A stretch of 10,734 nt of DNA, from assembly GCA_002413385.1 (NCBI GenBank), contig DHWW01000082.1, positions 1,423-12,156 of the forward strand, written 5' to 3'. Positions 1-6,509 of this stretch are shown piece by piece. The notes beneath the pieces are model-generated. The model had not been told where the DNA came from. It saw only the letters and a list, made by a program, of their open reading frames with translations, and did not search any database. The stretch is from Granulicella sp. UBA5172 (GTDB lineage: Bacteria > Acidobacteriota > Terriglobia > Terriglobales > Acidobacteriaceae). The first letter of the stretch is position 1; the number at the start of each line of letters is the position of its first letter. Both the position numbers and the translations under genes were made by a program.

Positions 1-1246
1 TTGAAGATGGCCAGCGCCACCTTGTCTCCCGGCAGCTTTGCCTGCCAGACGATGAGGTTGCCATCGTGCAGTACCTGTGCGCTTTCGGTAGCCTTCTGGC
101 TGACTGCGATCCACTGAGGATTGGTCAGCAGGGCGAGCATCGGGGCGTCGAGTTGGGTGAGGTTTGCGCCGAGAATCATAGGGCTGCGCGCGATGGACCA
201 GAGCGTGAGCTCGGTCTTGACTTCGTCGGGCGTGAGCATGGAGGCTCGTGCTTTGCCCCAGCCGGGTTCGGGGGCCGAGCTCGCCTATGGGGAGCATGTC
301 GGCGTTCCGGCCAGGTGCCCGGTTTGGCGTACTTATTCCACGCGTTGAGGCGGGCGAACTGGCCCTTGGTGCCCTGCGGGAAGGGCTTGCCGTTGGAGCC
401 CCAGACGTCCCAGTGGTCGTCGGCGATGCGCCACATGTTGGAGAGCTTGCTGACCTCGGCGGCGTGGTCGAGGGAGGTGGGGCCGGGGGAGAGGCTGAGG
501 ACGATGGGGCGGCCCGTCTTGTCGATGGCGCGGCGAATCATCTGGATCTCATCGAGCTTGTACGGGTGGTCGGAGATGCAATCGACTTTGAGCAGGTCGA
601 CGCCCCAGGCGGCGTATTGGCGCAGGAGGGAGTCATACCAGGACTGGCCGGCGGCATCGTTTTTGACTCCCCAGTTGGTGGGGTCCCAGGGGCAGACGTC
701 GGTCTGGTCGGCTGCATCCTGCGCGTGAAAGCTGCTGCCCTGGATGGGGAGATTGCGCTCGACCGAAGCACGCGGAATGCCTCGCACGATGTGGATTCCG
801 AACTTGAGCCCCTGCGCGTGGACCCATGCACCCAATGCCTTGAAGCTGGTGTCTTCGATGGTCGCGGGAAGCTTGACGGTTGCCGTGGCGCCGCTATGGA
901 TAGGGGGCGGAGCGGCGTTGGAGACCGAAGACGGAAACCTGGCCGGGACGGGGACATAGCGGCCATGGGGGTCGATGGCATAGCGCAGGGTGTCGGGCTT
1001 ATCGCGGTCGTTGGGGTTCTCGAAGAACCAGCCTTCGTCAATGACAGCGTACTGCCAGCCGAAGGGCAGGAGCTTCTGTTTGAGGACCTTGACGTTGGCA
1101 CGGAACGCGGGCTCGGTGATGGTGAGGCCGTAGGAGTCCCAGCTGTTCCAACCCATGGGCGGGGTGGGCGCTACGTTGGGCTGCTGAGCTGCTGCCATGA
1201 TCGAAACCAACCCTGCGGCTGCCATACAACGCACGAAAAATCTCAT
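1..1246 (-). pseudogene. GH27 alpha-galactosidase, frameshifted, C-terminus outside window
   Basis: Secreted glycoside hydrolase of family 27, expected to remove terminal alpha-galactose from oligo- or polysaccharides. From the ATG at 1246 the protein opens with a signal peptide (residues 1-21, MRFFVRC then an Ala-rich core), then the family hallmark PPMGWNSWDSYG (29-40). The nucleophile is Asp222 in DLLKVDC and the acid/base is probably Asp276 in RIADDHWD. The GIHIVRGIPRA motif (150-160) marks a bacterial subfamily. After GTWP (ending at 308) the frame breaks: an extra base at 305-306 moves the expected DADMLPIGELGP into a second frame, and an extra base in the GGGGG run at 270-274 moves EPGWGK and everything down to position 1 into a third. 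That last part is coherent (MLTPDEVKTELTLWSIARSP). All three segments are well conserved, so this is either a very recent pseudogene or a sequencing error. An alternative ATG at 1279 would spoil the signal peptide. It lies 59 bp behind the GH79 gene and is probably co-transcribed with it. The family is secure; substrate is inferred. Confidence 0.85.
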
Positions 1247-1305
1247 GGCGAGAACGATAGCATCCTGCGTGCTGCTCATGCACTGGGGCGTAGGAACCGC
1301 GGAGT

Positions 1306-2883
1306 TCAGGACAACTGGATCAGCACGGCGCTGAGGGACGGGACGTAGCAGGAGAGCTGCTTGCCGCTGACGGTAAGAGCGTAGGCGGTGCCCGGATTGA
1401 AGGTGCCGTCGGTTGCGACCGATGCTCCCTGGATGGTGACGCCGGAGAGCGCGGTGAGGTCGGGTGTCGTTGCTCCGGGGGAGAGCTGCGTCATCGTTTG
1501 CAACGCCGCGGAGGTCATGGCTGCTGGCAGCGCGATGCTGAGGTCGAGATTTTGCGTTGCATCCTTGTTGACGATGACCAGGCTCAAGCCGCCGTCGGCA
1601 TTGCTGACCGCGTAGCTGGTGACGTTGAGCGATGCTGCCGAAAGCTGCGTGGAGAGCAGCGTTCCCTGCCCCGCCAGCTTTGCCAGCAGGAGGCCATAGA
1701 AGCTGGGTTGCGCGCCAACGACGACCCCGAAGTTGTCGGCGATGGGCGTGTCGATTGCATCGTCGTCGCCGTTGCTGCCGGCGTTGCTGCCGGCATTGAA
1801 GTTGACGCCGGCGGCCCCGCCCAGAGCGGCATTGAAAACCATGTCGATGGCCCAGAGAGAGGAAGCAAAGGCATTGCTGACTCCGGCGATTCCGCCGCTG
1901 CCGTAGGAAGTGCATTCGGCGATACGGAAGGGGACGTCGACGGATTGCGAGCCGGCGGCCAGCTCCTGCAGCAGGGTCGCGAGTGCGGGGTCGGGAGAGA
2001 GCAGGTCGTCGACCGTCGCGGTGGAGGAGATGCCCGGGCCGCGGTTGTAATGCTGCGTGAGAAGGTTGATCTGGCTCCGGGTGACATACTCGCCGAAGGG
2101 GATCGTCCAGCCATAGACCTTGCTGGCAGCCGCTGGGCCGGTGAGCGGCGCGGTTGGCGTTACGGCAACGATTGCGTCGCGATACTGCATCCAGAGCGAT
2201 TCGAACCTCTGAATCGTCCAGTTGTAGGGATAGTAGCTGGATGGGGCACCGTAATTTTCGCACTCGTTGCCGAGCTCGACGCCCACCAGCGAGGAGCCTA
2301 GTTGCTGGGACACGTAGGAGACTTCCGCCGCCGCCAGCGCGGGGGTCGTCGCACCCGTGGCCGAGCCGCCGAGGTTGACACCGTAGATGCACGTCCATCC
2401 CGTCGCGCGCAGAAATGACGCGAGGGCGTCGATGTCCAGGGGCACAATCTGGCCGGAGGTCTGGCCCTTGCCCTCCGACGTCCACACAGTTTGGTCGACC
2501 GAGCTGCCGCCCAGGCGCAGCACGCCACTGCCAAGCCTTTTGAAGAGACCAATAAGGTCGGAATTGGCGCCGGTGAAGAGCGGCATGGACAGCGTCTGCT
2601 TCTGATACGCGAGGCCAACGAAGCCCTCGCCGAACGTGCCCATGGCGTTCGCTGCAACGGTAAGCGAAGCGGCTGTGATGGATCCGATGGGCAGCGGCTG
2701 CGGCGTTGGGGCAGGCGGGACCGAGGATGGCTGTGACGGCACAGGCAGCTTGCTGGTCGAGGAGATGATCGTGCTGAAGCTGGCGGCACCGCAGCCGGAG
2801 AGGACCGAGCTGGCAGCCACAGCGGCGAAATCCTGGAGTATTTGGCGGCGAGAGAAGCGTGCAACCGAGGGATGCGAGCTCAT
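1306..2883 (-). CDS. GH79-type beta-glucuronidase-like lipoprotein
   Basis: Exported glycosidase of 525 residues, most like clan GH-A family GH79 (beta-glucuronidase/heparanase group, including the characterised Acidobacterium capsulatum enzyme). The N-terminus has a twin-arginine motif (SRRQILQ, 11-17), a hydrophobic stretch and a lipobox LSGC with the lipidated Cys at 31, followed by a Ser/Pro-rich linker (about 41-67). The catalytic barrel has the acid/base Glu207 in VELGNECEN and the nucleophile Glu323 in FRIAECTSYG. Their spacing (116 residues) matches the roughly 114 of the A. capsulatum enzyme as I recall it. The C-terminal 130 residues look like the beta-sandwich domain (SLVIVNKD). 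The start is supported by AAGGAAG five bases upstream. The enzyme would fold in the cytoplasm, leave through Tat and be anchored in a membrane, splitting glucuronic acid (or a related sugar) from glycans. It leads a two-gene unit with GH27. GH79 assignment is firm in fold and catalytic residues; exact substrate is not visible. Confidence 0.86.
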   Translation of the reverse strand: MSSHPSVARFSRRQILQDFAAVAASSVLSGCGAASFSTIISSTSKLPVPSQPSSVPPAPTPQPLPIGSITAASLTVAANAMGTFGEGFVGLAYQKQTLSMPLFTGANSDLIGLFKRLGSGVLRLGGSSVDQTVWTSEGKGQTSGQIVPLDIDALASFLRATGWTCIYGVNLGGSATGATTPALAAAEVSYVSQQLGSSLVGVELGNECENYGAPSSYYPYNWTIQRFESLWMQYRDAIVAVTPTAPLTGPAAASKVYGWTIPFGEYVTRSQINLLTQHYNRGPGISSTATVDDLLSPDPALATLLQELAAGSQSVDVPFRIAECTSYGSGGIAGVSNAFASSLWAIDMVFNAALGGAAGVNFNAGSNAGSNGDDDAIDTPIADNFGVVVGAQPSFYGLLLAKLAGQGTLLSTQLSAASLNVTSYAVSNADGGLSLVIVNKDATQNLDLSIALPAAMTSAALQTMTQLSPGATTPDLTALSGVTIQGASVATDGTFNPGTAYALTVSGKQLSCYVPSLSAVLIQLS

Positions 2884-2888
2884 AGAAT

Positions 2889-2895
2889 CTTCCTT
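2889..2895 (-). promoter_or_regulatory. Ribosome binding site of the GH79 gene
   Basis: On the minus strand AAGGAAG lies five bases before the ATG at 2883. It fixes the start that keeps the Tat motif and lipobox intact. Confidence 0.7.
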
Positions 2896-2997
2896 GAAAC
2901 TGCGTAACTACACAGGTTCTTAGTTAGGCGTATTAGAAAATCCTATAGACATACTTCTAATCTTGAGTAACTCTAATTTGCTGAGAAGTAGTGTAGT

Positions 2998-3026
2998 GGA
3001 ATAGGCCATAGAGCATGAGCTATTCC
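2998..3026. repeat. Interrupted palindrome GGAATAG...CTATTCC
   Basis: GGAATAG (2998-3004) is the exact reverse complement of CTATTCC (3020-3026). After a symmetrical 2+2 mismatch the pairing resumes with CAT (3007-3009) and ATG (3015-3017) around a five-base loop, so the whole 29 bp is symmetrical. There is no T-run next to it, so it is not a typical intrinsic terminator. Its place about 115-145 bp ahead of the GH79 start suits an operator for a dimeric regulator. That role is inference. Confidence 0.45.
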
Positions 3027-3289
3027 TGATTACGCAACCGCTATGAACCGACTTCCTGTTAGGGCTTGGGTCGCGACAAAGGACAGTGCAGTTAGCTGAC
3101 TTGGATATTAGAAAATTCCAATTGCTGTTGTTATTTTGAGCCAGCATTGCCGATCTTCTTTCGGTGGAAGATGAAGATTGGGACCTCGGCCAGCTGGTCG
3201 TGGGATTTCAAGGGATCGGGGGGATTCGCCATGCGGGGGATGGTGTCTGTATTCTGGATAAAGGCTGATTTCGCTGTTCAGCACCCCCC

Positions 3290-3294
3290 AAGGA
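3290..3294 (+). promoter_or_regulatory. Ribosome binding site of the FmdB gene
   Basis: AAGGA is followed by six bases and then the ATG at 3301. It supports the start that puts the zinc ribbon at the very N-terminus, as usual for this family. Confidence 0.65.
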
Positions 3295-3300
3295 TTCGTT

Positions 3301-3669
3301 ATGCCGCTTTACGAGTACGAATGCACTGCCTGCCATCGCCGCACCGAGAAGATCCAGAAGTTTTCTGACGCTGACCTGACTGTCTGCCCGCACTGTGGGG
3401 GAAACCTGGAGCGGACGATAACGGCCGCAGCCATTTCGTTCAAGGGAGGCGGCTGGTACAAGGATGGGTACTCGTCGGCGAAGCCGGGCGCCGCAGGAGA
3501 GAGTGGGGACTCGTCCGCGCCCGCAGCTTCTTCGGGCACGGGTTCCTCGGATGCGGGATCAGGCAGTTCAGGATCGGGCGACAGTGGAAGTTCAGGGGAC
3601 AGTGCAAAGCTGGTGACGCCTCCAACTGCCGCACCCGCAGCGGCTCCGGCGGCTGCAGCAAAGGCCTGA
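3301..3669 (+). CDS. FmdB-family zinc-ribbon protein with Ser/Gly-rich tail
   Basis: Small protein of 122 residues. The N-terminal half is the FmdB/CxxC_CXXC_SSSS regulatory domain: MPLYEYECTACH, with Cys8 and Cys11 forming one zinc knuckle and Cys29 and Cys32 (CPHCGG) the other, then the family's FKGGGWY segment (47-53). The family is named after a putative regulator in a formylmethanofuran dehydrogenase operon, but its function in most bacteria is unknown. Residues 58-122 are a low-complexity tail of Ser, Gly, Ala and Asp ending in an Ala/Pro run, probably disordered; a tail of this style is common in the family and varies between species. It has a good ribosome binding site and is the first gene of the plus-strand group, 97 bp ahead of a small membrane protein. 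Domain call firm, role open. Confidence 0.9.
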   Translation: MPLYEYECTACHRRTEKIQKFSDADLTVCPHCGGNLERTITAAAISFKGGGWYKDGYSSAKPGAAGESGDSSAPAASSGTGSSDAGSGSSGSGDSGSSGDSAKLVTPPTAAPAAAPAAAAKA

Positions 3670-3766
3670 GAGGCGTCTGTCGGGAGTGCAGGCCGGATAG
3701 ACCTGGAACACACCCTGTTAATGGCAGATTCATGTGCGGGATACACAAACTTCATCCGACTGCGTT

Positions 3767-4030
3767 ATGATGCAAGCCATGAAGCTCTCTCGCTCGCTCC
3801 GCAAATTCGGCGAACAGATCGAAGATTCCGTCGGTAACGCCACCCACGACGGAAGCACCCTGCTGCGTAATGTGGGCTGGGTATCGGCTGGGATCACGGT
3901 GCTGGCCCTGGGGGTTGTGATTGGGCGCGAAATTCGTCAGCGCTACAAGTTCAATCGCCGCACGCCCTACGACTTTTACGCCCATTCCGGCGATCAGGCG
4001 CAGGATGTTGAGTTTGGCGTGGGTATTTAG
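3767..4030 (+). CDS. Small single-pass membrane protein, unknown function
   Basis: I do not recognise this protein. It has a basic, amphipathic N-terminal segment (KLSRSLRKFGEQ), then one clear transmembrane helix of about 19 residues (VGWVSAGITVLALGVVIG), and a strongly basic stretch right after it (REIRQRYKFNRR), followed by a short acidic end. By the positive-inside rule the basic tail should face the cytoplasm. The start is uncertain: ATG codons stand at 3767, 3770 and 3779 and an upstream GTG at 3734, and none has a clear Shine-Dalgarno. The protein is 87 residues from 3767 or 83 from 3779. It sits between fmdB and moaA on the same strand, 35 bp before the latter's first ATG. Reading frame, helix and charge pattern make it a credible gene; nothing indicates what it does. 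Confidence 0.7.
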   Translation: MMQAMKLSRSLRKFGEQIEDSVGNATHDGSTLLRNVGWVSAGITVLALGVVIGREIRQRYKFNRRTPYDFYAHSGDQAQDVEFGVGI

Positions 4031-4065
4031 CTCGCGAAACTGACATCGGTTCAAAACACCCCCAG

Positions 4066-5163
4066 ATGCCTCCAACGGTTGTATTGTTGGATATGGCCTC
4101 TTCGTCGCTCCCACTCCTCGAGACCGCAAAATTGCAAGAATCGCCGGACGGCGACCTGGCTGGAGAGTTACGTCTGCGCGATGGACACAAGCGTGCGCTG
4201 ACGGATCTACGGCTTTCGGTCACAGACCGCTGCAACTACAAGTGCGTCTACTGCCGAACGGGGAATGATGGGGCGCAGTTCTCCGAGTTGCCGATTGCGG
4301 ATTATGCGCGGATTATACGGGTGTTTGTCTCCCTGGGGATAGAGAAGATTCGGTTGACGGGGGGAGAACCGCTGCTGCGGAACGGGCTGCTCGACTTGGT
4401 GAGGGAGACGGCGAAGCTGCGGCCGGCGTTTTCGAGCAAGCCGCTGGACATTGCGATTACGACGAATGGGCACCTGCTGGCGCCGCTGGCAAAACCGCTG
4501 AAGGAGGCGGGGCTTTCGCGAATCACGATCAGCATGGACGCTGTCGACCCGGAGACATTTACCCGAATTACACGGGTTCCCGGCGGGTTTCAGAAGGTGC
4601 GCGACGGCATCCGTGCCGCACAGGACGCTGGGCTTGGGCCGATCAAGATCAACTGCGTACTGCTGCGCGGCTTCAACGACACCCAGATCGAGGCTTTCGC
4701 GGAGTTTTCACGGCGGGAGCAGGTGATCGTGCGGTTTATCGAGTTCATGCCGCTGGAGGAAGACCGCACCTGGTCTCCGGAGACGGTAGTTCCGATGAAG
4801 GAGATCGTCGAGCGGCTGAATAAGGTGCGGCCGCTGGTGGCGCTGGCGCCGAATCATCTTTCGGAGACCGCGCGGCGGTTCACGTTTGACGATGGGTTGG
4901 GCGAGATTGGCATCATCGCACCGGTCTCCGAACCGTTTTGCGGCCACTGCAGCCGGGTGCGGCTGACGTCGGATGGGAAACTGCGGACGTGTCTTTTTTC
5001 GCAATCGGACCACGACCTCATCGGGCTCATGTATCGTGGCGCAACTGACGATGAGATGAGTAGCTGGATCCGGCGAATCGTCCAGGGCAAGGAAGCGCGT
5101 CATCATATTGGCGAGCCAGGCTTCCTGAAGCCTTCTCGGAGCATGGTCCATATCGGGGGCTGA
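4066..5163 (+). CDS. moaA: GTP 3',8-cyclase MoaA (molybdenum cofactor biosynthesis)
   Basis: Radical S-adenosylmethionine enzyme that rearranges GTP to 3',8-cyclo-7,8-dihydro-GTP, the first step of molybdopterin synthesis, in the cytoplasm. The N-terminal radical SAM cluster motif is complete: Cys56, Cys60 and Cys63 in DRCNYKCVYC. It is followed by the SAM-binding LTGGEPLLR segment. The C-terminal substrate-binding 4Fe-4S site is also complete: Cys292, Cys295 and Cys309 in FCGHCSRVRLTSDGKLRTC. The protein ends in Gly-Gly, the activity-critical tail of MoaA. At 365 residues it is slightly longer than typical because about 40 residues precede the core. The ATG at 4093 is an alternative start (356 residues); neither has a strong ribosome binding site. 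No other molybdenum cofactor gene is in the window, so here moaA is apart from any moa cluster. Very sure of the family. Confidence 0.95.
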   Translation: MPPTVVLLDMASSSLPLLETAKLQESPDGDLAGELRLRDGHKRALTDLRLSVTDRCNYKCVYCRTGNDGAQFSELPIADYARIIRVFVSLGIEKIRLTGGEPLLRNGLLDLVRETAKLRPAFSSKPLDIAITTNGHLLAPLAKPLKEAGLSRITISMDAVDPETFTRITRVPGGFQKVRDGIRAAQDAGLGPIKINCVLLRGFNDTQIEAFAEFSRREQVIVRFIEFMPLEEDRTWSPETVVPMKEIVERLNKVRPLVALAPNHLSETARRFTFDDGLGEIGIIAPVSEPFCGHCSRVRLTSDGKLRTCLFSQSDHDLIGLMYRGATDDEMSSWIRRIVQGKEARHHIGEPGFLKPSRSMVHIGG

Positions 5164-5172
5164 GAGCGTTTG

Positions 5173-5230
5173 CGTTTCTGCGTTCCGGGCGACTGTTCTG
5201 ACAAGCACTGTGTCCCAAGACGCAGAAATG
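5173..5230 (+). repeat. Inverted repeat downstream of moaA
   Basis: TTTCTGCGT (5175-5183) and ACGCAGAAA (5220-5228) are perfect reverse complements. One G-T and one C-G pair extend the stem outward to 5173 and 5230, with a 36-base loop. It lies just after the moaA stop and has no T-run. The 3' arm contains the ATG (5228) of a possible leader ORF, so in RNA the stem could hide that start. Either a terminator-like or attenuator-like role is possible; neither is shown. Confidence 0.4.
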
Positions 5231-5362
5231 AAACACATTGTGCGCTATGCTATCGTAACCGTCCGGATCGTTTCGGGTCGTACCGGCAACTCGATGGCAG
5301 CCACTATGGCTGAGCTGGACTTGATCGAAAGGGATACGCGGCGACACAGCCGCACATCATGA
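5228..5362 (+). CDS. Possible 44-residue leader ORF before the cyclase gene
   Basis: An open frame starts at ATG 5228 (MKHIVRYAIVTVRIV...) with internal ATGs at 5294 and 5306, and ends at a TGA that overlaps the ATG of the downstream cyclase in the ATGA arrangement typical of translational coupling (5359-5362). The peptide is short and basic at its end (RDTRRHSRTS). I recognise no family. It has no clear ribosome binding site, and its start lies in the 3' arm of an inverted repeat. The cyclase also lacks a Shine-Dalgarno of its own, which makes coupling attractive. It could equally be a chance frame. Confidence 0.3.
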   Translation: MKHIVRYAIVTVRIVSGRTGNSMAATMAELDLIERDTRRHSRTS

Positions 5363-6492
5363 GGGACCGTCGCAAGCACGACCGCCGCCAGCTGGCCACG
5401 ATGGATTCGCGCCAGATTGACACCCTGCGCGTGTTCCACGAGGTTGCGCGTGCGCTGACCTCCAACCTTGAATTGGACTCGCTGCTGCGCTCCATCATGG
5501 CGAAGATGGAGGAGTTTTTCGGGCCGGAGCACTGGTCGTTGCTGATGTACGACGAAGAGACCTCGGAACTGTATTACGCGCTCTCTGCGGGGCTGGACGA
5601 GACGCTGCTGCGCGACCTGCGACTCGGTCCCGGCGAGGGCATTGCAGGGTATGTTGCGGCTACCGGGATTCCGCTGGTCGTGCCGGACATCAGCGCCGAC
5701 CCGGATTGGTCGCGCTATGCGCAGGCCCACCCTGAGCTGAATCTGCGCTCCATCGCATGCCTTCCAATCCGCCACGGCGATCGCACGCTCGGCATTCTGC
5801 AGCTCAATAACAGCGAGCTGGACCTGCTGCCCGAGTCGTCGATTGCGCTGCTGAGGGTACTCTGCGACTATGCGGCGATCGCGCTCGAAAATTCGCGCCA
5901 CGTCAAGCTGATTCAGCATCTCAGCATCACGGACGACTGTACCGGGCTGTTCAATGCGCGACATCTTTACACGCTGCTGGAGAAGGAGATTGTGCAGCAC
6001 ATTGCGGCGACAACATCGCGCGTGGTCACCATCGTGCAGCCGCATTTCAGCCTGCTGTTTCTGGATCTCGACCGCTTCAAGAGCGTCAACGATCGGCATG
6101 GCCACCTGGTCGGCTCACGATTGCTGGCCGAGGTTGGGAATGTATTAAAGCGCACGCTGGGACCGGATCACGCGGCATTTCGGTATGGTGGCGATGAGTT
6201 TGTAGCGTTACTGCGAGGGCTCGACAAGGCGGCGGCGACGGATCTCTCGCGGCGCGTGCTCGAGCGGATTACGCAGTCCGGCTTCCTCTCGAGCGAGGGG
6301 CTGTCGCTGTCGTTGACGGCCAGTCTCGGACTTGCGACCTTTCCGCAGGATGGCGCCTCGCTGCATGACCTGATTCGCGCTGCCGACACGATGATGTATG
6401 CGGCAAAGGAGGGCGGCCGCAATCAATTGGTAGTGGCTAACAGTAATGCTCCTGCGATTCACCCGGCACCCAGTACCTCTCGCCACGGCTAA
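5359..6492 (+). CDS. GAF-GGDEF diguanylate cyclase
   Basis: Soluble signalling protein of 377 residues that should make cyclic di-GMP from two GTP. After a basic N-terminus and a helix (about 16-35), residues 36-178 form a GAF sensor domain (LRLGPGEGIAGYVAATG, later GILQLNNSELDLL). A short helix links it to the GGDEF domain (about 186-360), with the family's TDDCTGLFN entry motif, Asp236 in LFLDLDRFKSVND for metal, and an intact active-site GGDEF at 277-281. The allosteric inhibitory RxxD that normally sits five residues before GGDEF is replaced by GPDH, so c-di-GMP product inhibition through that site is unlikely. About 15 extra residues (IVQHIAATTSRVVTIVQPHF region) lie between the TGL motif and the metal Asp. 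No membrane segment is present. The first in-frame ATG is used; there is no clear ribosome binding site. An MFS gene follows 17 bp later. The sensed ligand is not deducible. Confidence 0.92.
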   Translation: MRDRRKHDRRQLATMDSRQIDTLRVFHEVARALTSNLELDSLLRSIMAKMEEFFGPEHWSLLMYDEETSELYYALSAGLDETLLRDLRLGPGEGIAGYVAATGIPLVVPDISADPDWSRYAQAHPELNLRSIACLPIRHGDRTLGILQLNNSELDLLPESSIALLRVLCDYAAIALENSRHVKLIQHLSITDDCTGLFNARHLYTLLEKEIVQHIAATTSRVVTIVQPHFSLLFLDLDRFKSVNDRHGHLVGSRLLAEVGNVLKRTLGPDHAAFRYGGDEFVALLRGLDKAAATDLSRRVLERITQSGFLSSEGLSLSLTASLGLATFPQDGASLHDLIRAADTMMYAAKEGGRNQLVVANSNAPAIHPAPSTSRHG

Positions 6493-6509
6493 GCGGTTAG
6501 AGTGGAAGT

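Larger units (their letters stand above)
2884..3300. other. AT-richer divergent intergenic region with motif cluster
   Basis: This 417-bp gap separates the divergent GH79 and FmdB genes and is visibly richer in A and T than the coding DNA, mainly from 2900 to 3130. It holds four copies of the hexamer ATTAGA/TCTAAT: forward at 2932-2937 and 3107-3112, reverse at 2956-2961 and 2972-2977. Two lie in a longer direct repeat (TATTAGAAAAT at 2931-2941 and 3106-3116), and two form a 7-bp inverted repeat (ATTAGAA 2932-2938 with TTCTAAT 2955-2961). A palindromic hairpin sits at 2998-3026. From 3175 to 3285 I see nothing beyond ordinary GC-rich sequence. No convincing protein or RNA gene is visible. The best reading is a control region for the glycosidase pair on one side and fmdB on the other. 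Confidence 0.5.

Noticed and set aside
265..310. Programmed frameshifting as an explanation of the GH27 breaks
   Set aside because: Two separate shifts would be needed within 35 bases, without a slippery heptamer or nearby stem, in a family not known to use frameshifting.
248..1348. A 366-residue plus-strand frame opposite the GH27 gene
   Set aside because: The opposite strand carries unmistakable GH27 motifs. The plus-strand frame is Gly/Val/Asp-rich with no domain or ribosome binding site.
176..2485. A 769-residue minus-strand frame running through both glycosidase genes
   Set aside because: Only its part below 1246 is real (the GH27 start). The upstream half is an Arg/Gln-rich shadow of the GH79 gene in another frame and has no domain pattern.
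2920..3147. A 75-residue minus-strand frame in the AT-richer intergenic region
   Set aside because: It has no clear ribosome binding site, no family resemblance, and covers the palindrome and repeats better explained as control sequence.
3153..3172. ATCTTC...GAAGAT inverted repeat with an eight-base loop upstream of fmdB
   Set aside because: Only six A/T-rich pairs and no T-run; this is within what chance gives in a region of this length.
3675..3702. GTCTGTC...GATAGAC weak hairpin after fmdB
   Set aside because: One wobble pair, a 14-base loop and no T-run; not enough to call a terminator.
5245..6105. A 286-residue minus-strand frame opposite the cyclase gene
   Set aside because: It overlaps the GAF domain in antisense, is rich in Arg and Gln in a way typical of shadow frames, and resembles no known protein.
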